DNA of 33,759 bases from Actinomycetes bacterium (lineage in GTDB: Bacteria > Actinomycetota > Acidimicrobiia > Acidimicrobiales > Acidimicrobiaceae): assembly GCA_021806545.1 (NCBI GenBank), contig JAJZXI010000010.1, forward strand, positions 1 to 33,759, written 5' to 3'. This document shows positions 24,890-33,759 of this stretch, piece after piece. Both the position numbers and the translations under genes were made by a program. Under the pieces are notes generated by a model. It was not told the DNA's origin, ran no database searches, and worked only from the letters and a program-made list of their open reading frames with translations. Position 1 is the stretch's first letter, and each line of letters begins with the position of its first letter.

Positions 24890-25255
24890 ATGAGTAACGA
24901 ATCCAGTGAACCAAAACTCGAGGCGGTCATACAACTCGATACCCCGGACCAGGAGGCTTGGAAGCAGGTGCTGCATCAGATCGAGAACCTGCTGGTGGAG
25001 GATGAGTCAGCGTCCGTGGAGGTCGTTTGCTCCGGACGAGGGGTAGACCTCATCCGGCGGGATACTACCCATCTCTCGATAGAACTCAACAAGCTCGCAG
25101 CGCGAGGTGTCTCGTTCGTCGCGTGTAATAACTCGCTCCACCAGCGCTCGATCAGTGAATCGGAGCTATTCCCCTTTGTGACGATTGTGCCGAGTGCGAT
25201 CGGTGAGCTGATCAGGGCGCAGCGAGATGGCAAGGCCTATCTCAAGCTAACCTAA
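24890..25255 (+). CDS. DsrE/F-like small protein
   Basis: A 121-residue cytoplasmic protein. It has the pattern of the DsrE family: a short beta strand, helices carrying an ENLL segment, a strand ending VEVVCSGRG (Cys47), then GVSFVACNNSL with Cys79 and a C-terminal VPSAIGELIRAQRDGKAYLKL. Cys79 is in the place where sulfur-relay members carry the reactive Cys. Members take part in sulfur transfer or are of unknown function. It stands alone, with no other sulfur-relay genes nearby, and converges on the ABC ATPase gene 55 bases downstream. Probably leaderless. Confidence 0.78.
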   Translation: MSNESSEPKLEAVIQLDTPDQEAWKQVLHQIENLLVEDESASVEVVCSGRGVDLIRRDTTHLSIELNKLAARGVSFVACNNSLHQRSISESELFPFVTIVPSAIGELIRAQRDGKAYLKLT

Positions 25256-25310
25256 CTCCTTGCCTTGGTGAGCGCGCGATGTAGCAAACTGTCGGCGCCT
25301 CCGGAAGCGA

Positions 25311-27407
25311 CTATCGGGCGTCGCTGTCCTCGGCGACGAGACTCGCGTCGGCTCTTCGTGGCTGACTAGCAACATTTGCGAGGCCCTGAAGTTCCCAGGT
25401 GTCTTCGAGGACGCGCTCCGCATGGTGACAAGAGACGCTGTGCCCGCTACTGACAACACGAAGTTGCGGATGGTCGGTCGCGCACTCTGCGCTCGCGTAT
25501 GGGCAACGTGGGTGAAACCTGCAGCCCGATGGTGGTGAGAGCGGCGATGGGAGTTCGCCGATGATCTGGCCTGCCGTCGCCTTCTCTCGCTCGATGATCG
25601 GATCAGGGATAGGTACCGATCGCAAAAGTCCACGCGTGTACGGGTGTGCTGGCCTAGCAAAAATGTCGTCGGCTGGTCCTAGCTCCACGAGTTCGCCCAA
25701 ATACATCACCCCGATTCTGTCAGCTAGGTAACTCACGACCGAGAGATCATGAGAGATGAGGGCATACGTGAGGCCGTAACGATCTTGGAGCCTGCGCATC
25801 ACGTTGAGCACCTGACTACGGATCGAGACATCCAGCGCTGAGACGGGCTCGTCAGCCACGACTAGCCCAGGCTCGAGCATGAGCGCGCGTGCGAAACCCA
25901 CCCGCTGGCGCTGACCACCAGAGAACTCATGCGGGTACCGCTCGACAGCATTGTGCCTGAGTCCTACCTCGTCAAGCAGGGTATACATCCTCGCCTCTTG
26001 AGCCTCATGGCTCCCAACATGTTGAACCTTAACTGGCTCCAGCAGTGCAGCACCAATGCGCATGCGAGGATCGAGCGAAGCGTAAGGATCCTGGAACATG
26101 AGCTGGAAGTTGCGCCGAAGTTTCCGCATCTCGCGAGAGGAACGATTGGCGATATCCTCGCCGTGATACAGAATCTGGCCAGAGGTTGGACGTTCCAAGC
26201 CGACCATCATCCGTCCCAGCGTCGACTTACCGCATCCTGACTCACCAACAATGCCGATCGTCTCACCCTGATACAGGGTCAAATCGATGCCAGACACCGC
26301 ATGAACGCTACCGACCCTCCGACGAAGCGCTCCAGCGTAGACGTCATACTCTTTTACCAGTGCCTTGAGCTCCAGTAACGGCTCGCGCCCTCTCCTACGA
26401 TCAGCATGACGCTCTCGTGAGGTAACGACCACTGATCGTATCTGCTGATCGACCGGGAACCAACAGGCGAACTGGTGTGCCTCGCCCGTGAGGATCGGGT
26501 CCTGCTCGTGGCAGCGATCTTGCGCAAAGCGACAACGCTCCGCGAATCGGCAGCCTGACGGAGGATTGGCCAGATCCGGTGGAAGCCCAGAAATGCTCGG
26601 CAATACCCGATCGCGATCATCACCGATCCTAGGGATCGAGGCGAAGAGGGAGAATGTATACGGATGACGCATAGCGCCAAACAGCTCCCCTGTCTTGGCA
26701 CTCTCCACTACCCGTCCCGCATACATCACCATGACTCGGTCGGCGCGACCTGCGACGACACCAAGATCGTGCGTAACTAGAATCAAGCCCATATTCAACG
26801 TCGACTTGAGCTCATCCAAAAGACCAAGGATCTGAGCTTGAATCGTTACATCCAGAGCCGTGGTCGGCTCATCGGCAATGAGGAGTTCGGGAGAGTTAGC
26901 CAGGGCGATCGCGATCATCACGCGCTGACGCATGCCCCCAGAGAGCTGGTGTGGATAGTCATTGAGACGCTCCGATGCGGCTGGGATCTGCACCAGATCG
27001 AGCACCTCAAGTGCTCGTTTGTGTGCAACAGCCTTGCTCGCCGCCTTATGGATTCGCATAGACTCGGCGATCTGCCACCCGATTGTCTTCGACGGATTGA
27101 GACTGGTCATCGGGTCTTGAAAGACGAAACCGATCTTGTCTCCGCGAATAGCTCTCATTCGTGCCTCGGAGGCTCCGACCAGCTCCTCGCCGTCCAGGCG
27201 TATACTCCCTCTCGCGATCACACCGCCAGTTGGCAAGAGACGGACGATCGAAAGTGCGGTCATTGTCTTTCCACAGCCAGACTCACCCACCACGCCCAGG
27301 GTCTCACCCCGAGCAAGCGACATGGTAACGCCATCAACCGCGCGCACCGTAGTGTGTCTCTGACGGATCTCCGTTACTAAATCGCAAATCTCTAACAGCT
27401 CGGCCAC
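25311..27407 (-). CDS. Fused oligopeptide-type ABC transporter ATPase (DppD-DppF)
   Basis: A 698-residue protein joining the two ATPases of a dipeptide/oligopeptide/nickel-type importer. The first domain has Walker A GESGCGKT at 41-48, LSGGMRQR at about 155 and LLIADEPT; it ends in a Cys-rich tail (CRFAERC and CHEQDP). The second has GESGCGKS at 388-395, FSGGQRQR and [12 protein letters not shown], and a second Cys-rich tail (CRFHPRCPY and later Cys). Such tails hold a [4Fe-4S] cluster in some family members. The GTG start lies 9 bases after the FAD gene, with AGGGGG overlapping that gene's stop. Its partners are most likely the two permeases at 29.5-31.5 kb. Confidence 0.92.
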   Translation of the reverse strand: MAELLEICDLVTEIRQRHTTVRAVDGVTMSLARGETLGVVGESGCGKTMTALSIVRLLPTGGVIARGSIRLDGEELVGASEARMRAIRGDKIGFVFQDPMTSLNPSKTIGWQIAESMRIHKAASKAVAHKRALEVLDLVQIPAASERLNDYPHQLSGGMRQRVMIAIALANSPELLIADEPTTALDVTIQAQILGLLDELKSTLNMGLILVTHDLGVVAGRADRVMVMYAGRVVESAKTGELFGAMRHPYTFSLFASIPRIGDDRDRVLPSISGLPPDLANPPSGCRFAERCRFAQDRCHEQDPILTGEAHQFACWFPVDQQIRSVVVTSRERHADRRRGREPLLELKALVKEYDVYAGALRRRVGSVHAVSGIDLTLYQGETIGIVGESGCGKSTLGRMMVGLERPTSGQILYHGEDIANRSSREMRKLRRNFQLMFQDPYASLDPRMRIGAALLEPVKVQHVGSHEAQEARMYTLLDEVGLRHNAVERYPHEFSGGQRQRVGFARALMLEPGLVVADEPVSALDVSIRSQVLNVMRRLQDRYGLTYALISHDLSVVSYLADRIGVMYLGELVELGPADDIFARPAHPYTRGLLRSVPIPDPIIEREKATAGQIIGELPSPLSPPSGCRFHPRCPYASAECATDHPQLRVVSSGHSVSCHHAERVLEDTWELQGLANVASQPRRADASLVAEDSDAR

Positions 27408-27416
27408 CCAATCCCC

Positions 27417-28826
27417 CTACGAGTCGAAGCCAATGCCAAAGTGATCGAGTGTGCGTAACCAACGATTGCGGTGCCCTTCGTGGCTGTCAGCCCACATCAA
27501 CGAGCGGCGGGTTACAGCAATACTCAGAGAGCGAAGTGGCTCCGGGGGAAACGGCACCGGCTTCGTACGCACCAATCCCAACCTTTCAAATGGAGTATCT
27601 CGCGGCTCCAGCCGACCACAGAGTACCTGAGCAGCAAAACGCGTCGCCCCGACACCCAAACCGGTAAAGCCAAGAGCATAGTGAACCTTCCCTTGATATC
27701 GTGACCCAAAGAACATCGAAAAACGAGTCGATGTATCGATAGCGCCGCCCCAAGCATGGCTAAAACGCACGCCCGCGAGCATCGGGAAGGTGTCGAAAAA
27801 GTGGCGGGCCAGGAGCAGGTGCGTTTCCCGACGCAACCGATAGGCGCTGCTGACTCGCGATCCAAAATGATAGATGGCGTCGTAACCACCCCAAAGAATG
27901 CGATTGTCGTGCGTCAAACGAGAGTAGTGAAAGAGGTTACCCAGGTCCGAGAGCCCATGGCGTCCGCTCCATCCTATCGCCTCGAGCTGCGACGCCGTCA
28001 ATGGCTCCGTCATGAGGACATAGTCATAGACCGGAACCACGAAGCTCCGCACCCCTGGGATGAGGGGAGGGAAGGCGTTGGTAGCCAATACCACCTTGGC
28101 GGCGCGAAGCGACCCGCTCTGGGGAGTTGACAGATCGATCATCCCACCGCGTGCCTGCACCCCTGTCACCATCGTCCCCTCGTAAATCGTCACACCGAGG
28201 GAACTGGCCACGCGAGCCAAACCCCAAGCAAGCTTCGCCGGGTTGACCAATGCCGTACGATTCTTTGTCAAAAGACCACCTAAAAACCGTGGCGAATGAA
28301 TGAGCTCTTGTGCATGTTGCTGATCAAGTACCTCCACTTCGTGACCAAAACGACGAGCTGACTGCGCGAACTCTTCGAGCCCATCAAGATGCCATGACTC
28401 GGTAGCAACCTCGATCGCACCCGAGAAGTTGAGATCGCACTCGATCTGATGATCCACCACGAACTCAGAGATCGCTTGTAGGTTATCGCCACCAAGCCGC
28501 TCGAGCTCCTGCATCTCGTCTGGCCAACGTCGAAGCCCGTTCTCCAAGCCGTGTGTTAGGCTTGCGTCAACAAAACCACCATTACGCCCACTCGCCCCAA
28601 AGCCAACACGACCCGCATCAACGAGCGCTACCTCCCAGGTCGGAAAGCGCTGCTTGGCAAGAATTGCGGTCCACAATCCAAGGAACCCTGCACCAACCAC
28701 CGCGAGGTCCACATCCACATGGTGCCCCAGGGACGGCCGAAAGGATGGGATCTCATCCGTGTCAAGCCAGAACGCATTGTCGCGCACCCCGGCCAGCGAT
28801 CGAATCGCCTCCTGCTGGCTATCCAC
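27417..28826 (-). CDS. FAD-dependent oxidoreductase, amine/amino-acid oxidase type
   Basis: A 469-residue flavoenzyme of the DAO superfamily, most like the gamma-glutamylputrescine oxidase and related amine oxidase group. The FAD-binding beta-alpha-beta loop is VVGAGFLGLW at 43-52, with the acidic VDAG near 69-72 closing it. FGASGRNGGF at 76-85 is the family signature. GFTGLGVGATRFAAQVL near 390 is the C-terminal FAD motif. It is predicted to oxidise a C-N bond with O2 or a carrier as acceptor. Start GTG, Shine-Dalgarno indistinct. It is followed after 9 bases by the fused ABC ATPase, so uptake and oxidation of one class of compound are probably linked. Confidence 0.85.
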   Translation of the reverse strand: MDSQQEAIRSLAGVRDNAFWLDTDEIPSFRPSLGHHVDVDLAVVGAGFLGLWTAILAKQRFPTWEVALVDAGRVGFGASGRNGGFVDASLTHGLENGLRRWPDEMQELERLGGDNLQAISEFVVDHQIECDLNFSGAIEVATESWHLDGLEEFAQSARRFGHEVEVLDQQHAQELIHSPRFLGGLLTKNRTALVNPAKLAWGLARVASSLGVTIYEGTMVTGVQARGGMIDLSTPQSGSLRAAKVVLATNAFPPLIPGVRSFVVPVYDYVLMTEPLTASQLEAIGWSGRHGLSDLGNLFHYSRLTHDNRILWGGYDAIYHFGSRVSSAYRLRRETHLLLARHFFDTFPMLAGVRFSHAWGGAIDTSTRFSMFFGSRYQGKVHYALGFTGLGVGATRFAAQVLCGRLEPRDTPFERLGLVRTKPVPFPPEPLRSLSIAVTRRSLMWADSHEGHRNRWLRTLDHFGIGFDS

Positions 28827-29555
28827 TACACACCACTCTTCCCTCCCCTACACCGTCGCCGTCAACAGCCACATACGTCGGACCCCCGTCATCGGTGCTC
28901 TTTCGCTAGAACACCTCAGAAACTCGCTCGCCGCTCCCGTTAGGAACACGGCACCAACGCAAGGCCAGCACAGCCCTCCTCCTTCGTACCATGCATACCA
29001 TGTCGATGGCGAGGAGCACAGAGGTGACCGGCACGATGCCGTACCCTTTGCGATCCCCACCATTTGGTTCGGAAACGCCTCACGCTCACCTACGATCGAC
29101 ACCCATCAGTCCAGCCACGCGACGGTCGGAAGCTCACGACCGAGCCCGCACCCTCGCTCGGCCCACCGCGCCTTGTTGGTGTTTGCCCGAATCGGCTCTG
29201 CGAAAATGCGTCGCTCTCGTCGCTGCAACCTATCCTCCCCGTCACGGCAACACTCCATCCTTGCCCGTCTTTTGGTGATCGCCATAACCCTACTACAGCC
29301 TACGGAGAGCTGCAACTGATTCCAAACTTTCTATCAGAATTAACAATGGAATCATGCTTCCCTACGCGAGCACTGCTATGCGAAGCGTAATCAAGCGGCG
29401 TTAAGGCGTTGCCCTGAGACAATGCGGAGGCTACTTTGTGATCTGATGTGCACAAGCACGACATCATGCGGTATCATGTCAAACAACTCGGCTCATGGTA
29501 GCGAACTGATGCAACGGCGATGGAGTTCAGCAGGCGCGGGGTCAAAGGAGGGGCA
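28827..29555. other. 729-base divergent intergenic region
   Basis: It separates the FAD-oxidase/ATPase operon (minus) from the permeases (plus). Several frames are open on both strands but none has a ribosome site or a recognisable domain. The last 230 bases are more AT-rich and contain the inverted repeat at 29460-29480. The gap is long enough to have once held a substrate-binding-protein or regulator gene. I see no remnant of one. Confidence 0.5.
29460..29480 (+). promoter_or_regulatory. Operator-like inverted repeat over a -10 box
   Basis: GACATCAT (29460-29467) and ATCATGTC (29473-29480) form an inverted repeat with one mismatch and a 5-base spacer. A TATCAT box (29472-29477) is embedded in the right arm, about 80 bases before the permease start. 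Binding of a dimeric repressor here would block the promoter. No regulator gene is present in the window. Confidence 0.4.
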
Positions 29556-30458
29556 ATGACGACAACGCAGACCGATCGAACAACCGTTGACGTCGTCGAG
29601 ACCGACCATCGGGTCGGCGCCTTACGGGTCGCGCTACGCACCTTCGTCGCCAACAAGCTAGCAGTCGGAAGTCTCGTCATCTTGATCCTCATCATCCTCT
29701 TCTGCTTCCTTGGACCGTTCGTGTATCACACAAATCAGACATCAGCACAACTATTGCTCGAGAACCAGCCTCCCTCACCTCAGCACATCCTTGGGACGAG
29801 TCCCGCAGGCCGCGACGAACTTGGCAGGCTCATGCTCGGAGGGCAAAGTACCATCGAGCTCGGTCTCGCAGTCGGTCTCCTGGCCTCGACATTTGGGCTC
29901 ATCTGGGGCACGGTGAGTGGCTTTGTCGGTGGTTTTGTCGACTCGGTCATGATGCGGATTGTCGACGCCCTGCTCTCTATCCCCTTCTTGTTCTTCGTCA
30001 TTTTGCTTGCCTCCATTGTGCGACCAACTCTATGGCTCATCATCCTCGTCATCTCAGGAGTAAGTTGGCTCTCGACCGCCCGCCTAGTGCGAGGCGAGAC
30101 GCTGAGCCTCAAGACAAGGGACTACGTCATAGCTGCGGCGGGTTTTGGCACACCACGGTGGCGACTGATCGCGCGACATATCGTACCCAACGTACTCGGC
30201 GTCCTTGTCGTCAACGGAACGCTCAAGGTAGCCGATGCAATACTCACGTTTGCCGCTCTCGGATATCTCGGTCTCAGTATCCCACCACCGGCGACCAACT
30301 GGGGAGAGATCCTTGCCGGCGGCGTCAACAACATCTTCGATGGCTATTGGTGGCAGCTGTGGCCGGCTGCGGTGCTTATCGTGCTCACCGTGCTTGCAGT
30401 GAACGTACTTGGCGATGCGCTACGCGACGTCGTAGAGGCACGACTGTCCCAGCGTTAG
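29556..30458 (+). CDS. Peptide-type ABC transporter permease, DppC family
   Basis: A 300-residue inner-membrane subunit. I start at the ATG at 29556, since AAAGGAGG lies 5 bases upstream; the frame is open 12 codons more. The N-terminus is hydrophilic, then TM1 at about 37-58, a periplasmic loop with LGTSPAGRDELGRLM (the DppC signature), and five further membrane segments. The EAA-like loop is DYVIAAAGFGTPRWRLI with HIVPN. It pairs with the DppB-type gene 121 bases downstream. The order C before B is the reverse of usual dpp/opp operons. Confidence 0.9.
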   Translation: MTTTQTDRTTVDVVETDHRVGALRVALRTFVANKLAVGSLVILILIILFCFLGPFVYHTNQTSAQLLLENQPPSPQHILGTSPAGRDELGRLMLGGQSTIELGLAVGLLASTFGLIWGTVSGFVGGFVDSVMMRIVDALLSIPFLFFVILLASIVRPTLWLIILVISGVSWLSTARLVRGETLSLKTRDYVIAAAGFGTPRWRLIARHIVPNVLGVLVVNGTLKVADAILTFAALGYLGLSIPPPATNWGEILAGGVNNIFDGYWWQLWPAAVLIVLTVLAVNVLGDALRDVVEARLSQR

Positions 30459-30579
30459 GAGGTTTTGCGTTGTCAATGCAATCAGGTCTAAGAACCAGCA
30501 GTCCTCATAGCCCCACCAATCCGGCAACCGCGCGAACCAAGGCAGTGAACCCAAAGCCAAGGCATCTGAGGAGGTATCC

Positions 30580-31521
30580 ATGATTCGCTATGTCCTCGGA
30601 CGCTGTGGGCAGGCCCTTATCACCATCGTCGCGGTCTCGATCATTGTCTTCATCATTTTGCACCTTCTGCCCGGGGGCCTCGTCCGAGCCCAGCTCGGGC
30701 AAAAGGCAAGTCCCATTCAGGTACATGCCTTGGAAGTGCAAGAGGGTCTACTGCGACCGCTGCCCATCCAATACCTGACGTGGGCCTGGAATGCACTTCG
30801 CGGGAACTTCGGCTACTCCTACAAACTCAGCGAAAACGTATCGACGTTGTTGGCTCAGTACGTACCTCGAACCTTCTTCCTGGTGGCCATCTCCCTGCTG
30901 TTCGCGGTGGCGCTCGCGATCCCTATGGGGCTATGGCAAGGCTACCGTCGCAATAAGCCGGATGACCATACCCTGAGCGGCACCATGTTGATCATGTACT
31001 CCATGCCAACGTTCCTCCTTGGTGTTGTTCTGATCGTCGTACTCAACATATGGCTACCCATTTTCCCATCGACAGCCTCCAACTTCGGCGGCAGCCTTAC
31101 GGTGGATGCTACCGACCTCGCGTTGCCCATCATCACCCTCTGCCTGGCTAATGTGAGCTACTTCAGCCGCTATATGCGCTCCGCGGTTATCGACAATCTG
31201 CTGGAGGACTACGTGCGCACCGCTCGCTCAAAAGGAGCGCGCAATCGGACGATTCTGTTACGCCATGTGCTTCGCAATTCTTTGAACTCCACGCTCACGC
31301 TGCTCGGACTCTCGCTTCCCTACACGGTTTCCGGATCCCTGATCGTCGAGGCTCTGTTCAACTATCCAGGAGCGGGCCTTCTCTTTTGGAACTCGGCACA
31401 AACTCGAGATTTTCCAGTGCTGCTCGGAATAGTGCTCGTCATCGCGGTGATGACGGTGCTGGGTAACCTCATCGTCGACATCCTCTACGGGGTCATTGAC
31501 CCACGGGTGCGGGTGAGATAG
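30580..31521 (+). CDS. Peptide-type ABC transporter permease, DppB family
   Basis: A 313-residue inner-membrane subunit. The N-terminus MIRYVLGRCGQALITI followed by a hydrophobic helix is the standard DppB opening. A periplasmic loop (about 35-95) with GNFGYSYKL follows, then five membrane segments. The EAA loop is YVRTARSKGARNRTILLRH, and the C-terminal block YPGAGLLFWNSAQTRDFPVLLG is typical. GAGGAGG lies about 6 bases before the ATG. The 121-base gap after the DppC-type gene contains no gene. With the fused ATPase it completes an importer except for the binding protein. Confidence 0.9.
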   Translation: MIRYVLGRCGQALITIVAVSIIVFIILHLLPGGLVRAQLGQKASPIQVHALEVQEGLLRPLPIQYLTWAWNALRGNFGYSYKLSENVSTLLAQYVPRTFFLVAISLLFAVALAIPMGLWQGYRRNKPDDHTLSGTMLIMYSMPTFLLGVVLIVVLNIWLPIFPSTASNFGGSLTVDATDLALPIITLCLANVSYFSRYMRSAVIDNLLEDYVRTARSKGARNRTILLRHVLRNSLNSTLTLLGLSLPYTVSGSLIVEALFNYPGAGLLFWNSAQTRDFPVLLGIVLVIAVMTVLGNLIVDILYGVIDPRVRVR

Positions 31522-31874
31522 CGCACCATCGCCTCCGGAGCTGTCGAAGTTCTTCCTGCCCCGGCACAAGGACCCGCCCTCGTCGCCAAGACGGCGCCTC
31601 GTCGACCTGGTCAACTGTATTGAGGGATTATCATCCTCACCACCTACGGTTGATCCGGTAAGAATCTCCCTTGTCATCGCGACTAATCAATGGATGGGGC
31701 AGGCCTAAGTGCCCATCTCCAAACCCAACCGTGCGCTGTCAGGTGGGTGAGTCTCTCCTCATGTCAAGAGTCTTGGCGCGGTCTTGATCACGCGCACCCA
31801 TTGTGATCTGGGCCAACCCCTATCGGCTGATAGGCTGAAAGTAGACTGAAGATAACGAAGATTGGACGACAGGT
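31522..31874. other. 353-base intergenic region upstream of the MFS gene
   Basis: No gene seen. The right end carries the inverted repeat at 31819-31834 and a TAGACT box at 31842-31847. No convincing terminator was found after the permease gene. Confidence 0.5.
31819..31834 (+). promoter_or_regulatory. Perfect inverted repeat in the MFS promoter region
   Basis: CCTATC, GGCT, GATAGG: a perfect 6-bp inverted repeat placed 7 bases before a TAGACT -10 box (31842-31847), where the -35 region would be. It is a candidate operator. The MFS ATG is 27 bases beyond the box. Confidence 0.42.
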
Positions 31875-33182
31875 ATGAGTTCGCGCTTCATCCGAACATG
31901 GCGTCACGATACCTTTCAGTCCTTGCGAGTCCGAAATTTCCGGCTTTTTACCATCGGTCAGTTCATATCGAACACCGGAAGCTGGATGCAGTCGATCTCA
32001 CTTGCCTATCTCGTTCTGTCCCTGAGCAGGAGTGGATCGCTCCTTGGACTCGTAACTGCGGTCCAGTTTCTCCCAATTCTGGTGTTCGGCGCCCAGGCTG
32101 GTATCATCGTCGACCGCCAAAACCATCGGAGACTCATCATGATCACCCAGACTCTGTTCATGTTGGTCGCCTTCGTCCTCTTTTACTTCGTAGCCACGCA
32201 CACCATCACGATTGTGCTAGTATTCCTCGCTTCGGGAGTTCTTGGCCTGATCAACGCGATTGATACCCCGGCTCGGCAAAGCTTTGTTCAAGAGCTAGTC
32301 GGACGCGATAATCTCCAAAACGCCGTCACACTCAATGCTGCGAGCTTCAACCTCGCCCGCGCTATCGGCCCGGCTATCGTAGGACTTGCGATTGCCGAGT
32401 TGGGACCGAGTTGGGGATTCTTGCTCAACGCGCTCTCCTTTCTTGCCATCCTGTTGGCACTCGTGATGATGCATCCTGCCCAGTTCTACGTTCACAACAC
32501 GGTGGTGCGCGAGCCCGGTCAAATTCGCGCTGGTCTCCGCTATGTCGCCAACAGACCCGTATTATGGGTCACGTTGCTCGCCATCCTGGTCGCCGGCATC
32601 TTTGCCTACAACTTCCCGGTTACCATACCGTTGTTGGCCGAGACCACCTTCCAAGGGCGAGCACAACTCCTCGGCGACTTCATGTCCCTCTTCGGTGTAG
32701 GTGCAATCATCGGTAGCATCGCGGCCGCGTCCCTGCGACGACCAGCAAACGCACGACTGATGATGTTGATCTCGATCGGATTTGCCATCCTGATGGGTCT
32801 CGTTGCCCTGGCACCAAGCGTTTGGCTCGCCGGGCTTGCCCTGGTGGGCCTTGGAGCGATGTCAATCAGCTTCAACGCGCTGGCGAACACCACCTTGCAG
32901 TTGAACTCCCGCTTCGACATGCGAGGTCGAGTCATGGCACTCTACACTCTCGGCTTCCTCGGCAGTACCCCCATCGGTGCGCCCATCGTCGGTTTCCTTT
33001 CACAAGACTTCTCTCCGCGATGGGCATTTGTCGCCGGAGCCGTCTCGCTCATCGTTGCCAGCGCACTTTTCGCACGCCTGCACGCCCGCCGCCAGCGAGC
33101 CACGCCCAACGCCGGATGTCGAACGACAAGCACCCGACCTGACCCAAGAGACGATGGCCTCACTCAACATCCCAACGGCTGA
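31875..33182 (+). CDS. MFS transporter, EntS/MFS_3-like exporter
   Basis: A 435-residue inner-membrane carrier with about 12 membrane segments. The N-terminus FQSLRVRNFRLFTIGQFISNTGSWMQ... is characteristic of the MFS_3 (enterobactin exporter-like) group. The region after TM2 carries GIIVDRQNHRR, the MFS motif A equivalent, and the TM4-5 region has DTPARQSFVQELV, also typical. The last 35 residues are a hydrophilic, probably disordered tail. These proteins export siderophores, drugs or small metabolites; the substrate cannot be read from sequence. No siderophore genes are near. Ribosome site weak (AGG close to the ATG). Confidence 0.87.
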   Translation: MSSRFIRTWRHDTFQSLRVRNFRLFTIGQFISNTGSWMQSISLAYLVLSLSRSGSLLGLVTAVQFLPILVFGAQAGIIVDRQNHRRLIMITQTLFMLVAFVLFYFVATHTITIVLVFLASGVLGLINAIDTPARQSFVQELVGRDNLQNAVTLNAASFNLARAIGPAIVGLAIAELGPSWGFLLNALSFLAILLALVMMHPAQFYVHNTVVREPGQIRAGLRYVANRPVLWVTLLAILVAGIFAYNFPVTIPLLAETTFQGRAQLLGDFMSLFGVGAIIGSIAAASLRRPANARLMMLISIGFAILMGLVALAPSVWLAGLALVGLGAMSISFNALANTTLQLNSRFDMRGRVMALYTLGFLGSTPIGAPIVGFLSQDFSPRWAFVAGAVSLIVASALFARLHARRQRATPNAGCRTTSTRPDPRDDGLTQHPNG

Positions 33183-33279
33183 ACCTCTGGCGGATCCCAT
33201 TGCGCAACCAACGACCTCCCACCGCGCTGGCGCCAGAGCGAGGTTCACATATCAGGCGCGATCGCTGCTAAGCCTGGAT

Positions 33280-33315
33280 CCACCGACGCACCCCGGTGTC
33301 GGGGTCCGTCGGTGG
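33280..33315. terminator. Strong two-stem hairpin between the MFS gene and the IS1380 fragment
   Basis: CCACCGACG (33280-33288) pairs perfectly with CGTCGGTGG (33307-33315). Inside, CCCCG pairs with CGGGG around GTGT, with a 2x2 internal loop. This is the strongest hairpin in the window. It lies 98 bases after the MFS stop and 158 bases after the transposase stop on the other strand, so it could end either transcript. No T tract follows directly. It may instead belong to the end of the insertion sequence. Confidence 0.5.
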
Positions 33316-33473
33316 CCCTCGGGCTGTGATTTTGTGCCGCTGAGTTGACCCGTGGTTCTGGATCGGTTCTGACCCGAGTTGGGACGTGATGGGTTAAGGA
33401 TCTGATTTGGTGTTTCATTTGTGGGGCGCATGGAGAGTGTTCCCGACCGCGCTTTCGAGTCGGAAGTAGTTCC

Positions 33474-33759
33474 CTAGATGGGAACCGGTTCGAGTGCCCG
33501 GAGGGTGATGAGTGCTCTCATGAAGGCCTCGGCCCATGGCCAACGAGCCGGGGTACGAAGCGTGATCTTTCCCGATCGGTTGACAAGGCGTCCGACGAGC
33601 GAGATGAAGTTGCGCCGAAAGCTACGAGCTATGACCATCGACTCGGCCGGGGTGATCTCACCAAGGTAGCTCACCTGACGGGTGAGGTTATGGGCGATCA
33701 CCGCATGGGCGAGCCAGGCACCATTGGCATGAAACTTACCAGAGGGGACATGTTCCATA
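33474..33759 (-). mobile_element. IS1380-family transposase, C-terminal fragment cut by the window edge
   Basis: The last 94 residues of a DDE transposase, running off the right end. SGKFHANGAWLAHAVIAHNL, then RRNFISLVGRLVNRSGKITL and PARWPWAEAFMRALITLRAL, are the C-terminal blocks I recognise from IS1380-family enzymes, after the catalytic region. The frame is intact to its TAG. The outer end of the element should lie between the stop and about 33280; I could not identify the terminal repeat or target duplication without the other end. Confidence 0.85.

Noticed and set aside
28654-29319. 221-codon plus-strand frame overlapping the FAD gene start and the intergenic gap
   Set aside because: Low-complexity Pro/Ser/His/Arg-rich translation with no domain, and its first part is antisense to the FAD enzyme.

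Overview
The window looks like chromosome from an acidophilic actinobacterium of the class Acidimicrobiia. The gene set supports this directly: a complete Pup-proteasome operon, a two-domain FbiC for coenzyme F420, TrmI next to the proteasomal ATPase, and overlapping GTG/TTG starts. The moderate GC content (high fifties by eye) and several protein features resemble Ferrimicrobium-like iron oxidisers. That genus-level placement is inference.

Left part (1-8.1 kb). After a short zinc-ribbon gene comes a minus-strand operon read right to left: arc (mpa), dop, pup, prcB, prcA, pafA, lepB. It encodes the unfoldase, the deamidase/depupylase, the Pup tag, both 20S core subunits, the Pup ligase and a type I signal peptidase. 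prcB-prcA-pafA-lepB overlap by 4 bases at each junction. Downstream of lepB is a GC-rich RNA hairpin resembling a solitary IS200/IS605 right end.

Middle-left (8.2-14.7 kb). A single-cluster ferredoxin diverges from arc. A minus-strand set follows: a holin-III-like membrane protein, two small one-TM proteins and tRNA m1A58 methyltransferase TrmI. On the plus strand are 6-phosphogluconolactonase, FbiC (CofG-CofH fusion) and a LOG-type nucleotide phosphoribohydrolase coupled to fbiC by an ATGA overlap.

Centre (14.7-25.3 kb). A 656-base gene-poor stretch precedes a three-gene minor-pilin operon of PilV/PilW/PilX type. Next are a CurA-like NADP oxidoreductase, a HAD-IIA phosphatase, an unrecognised 291-residue protein, a TPR protein whose N-terminus carries three perfect 117-bp repeats, an ABC-F ATPase and a DsrE-like protein.

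Right (25.3-33.8 kb). A fused DppD-DppF ATPase and an amine-oxidase-like FAD enzyme form one transcription unit. It diverges across a 729-base gap from two peptide-type permeases in the order C then B. No substrate-binding protein is present. An MFS exporter follows, then a strong hairpin and the 3' end of an IS1380-family transposase cut by the window edge.

The proteasome operon is the best-supported system. The least explained items are the 39-residue repeat array, the 291-residue protein, the minor-pilin operon, the binding-protein-less transporter beside an amine oxidase, and the solitary IS605-like hairpin. No rRNA, tRNA or CRISPR array was seen.
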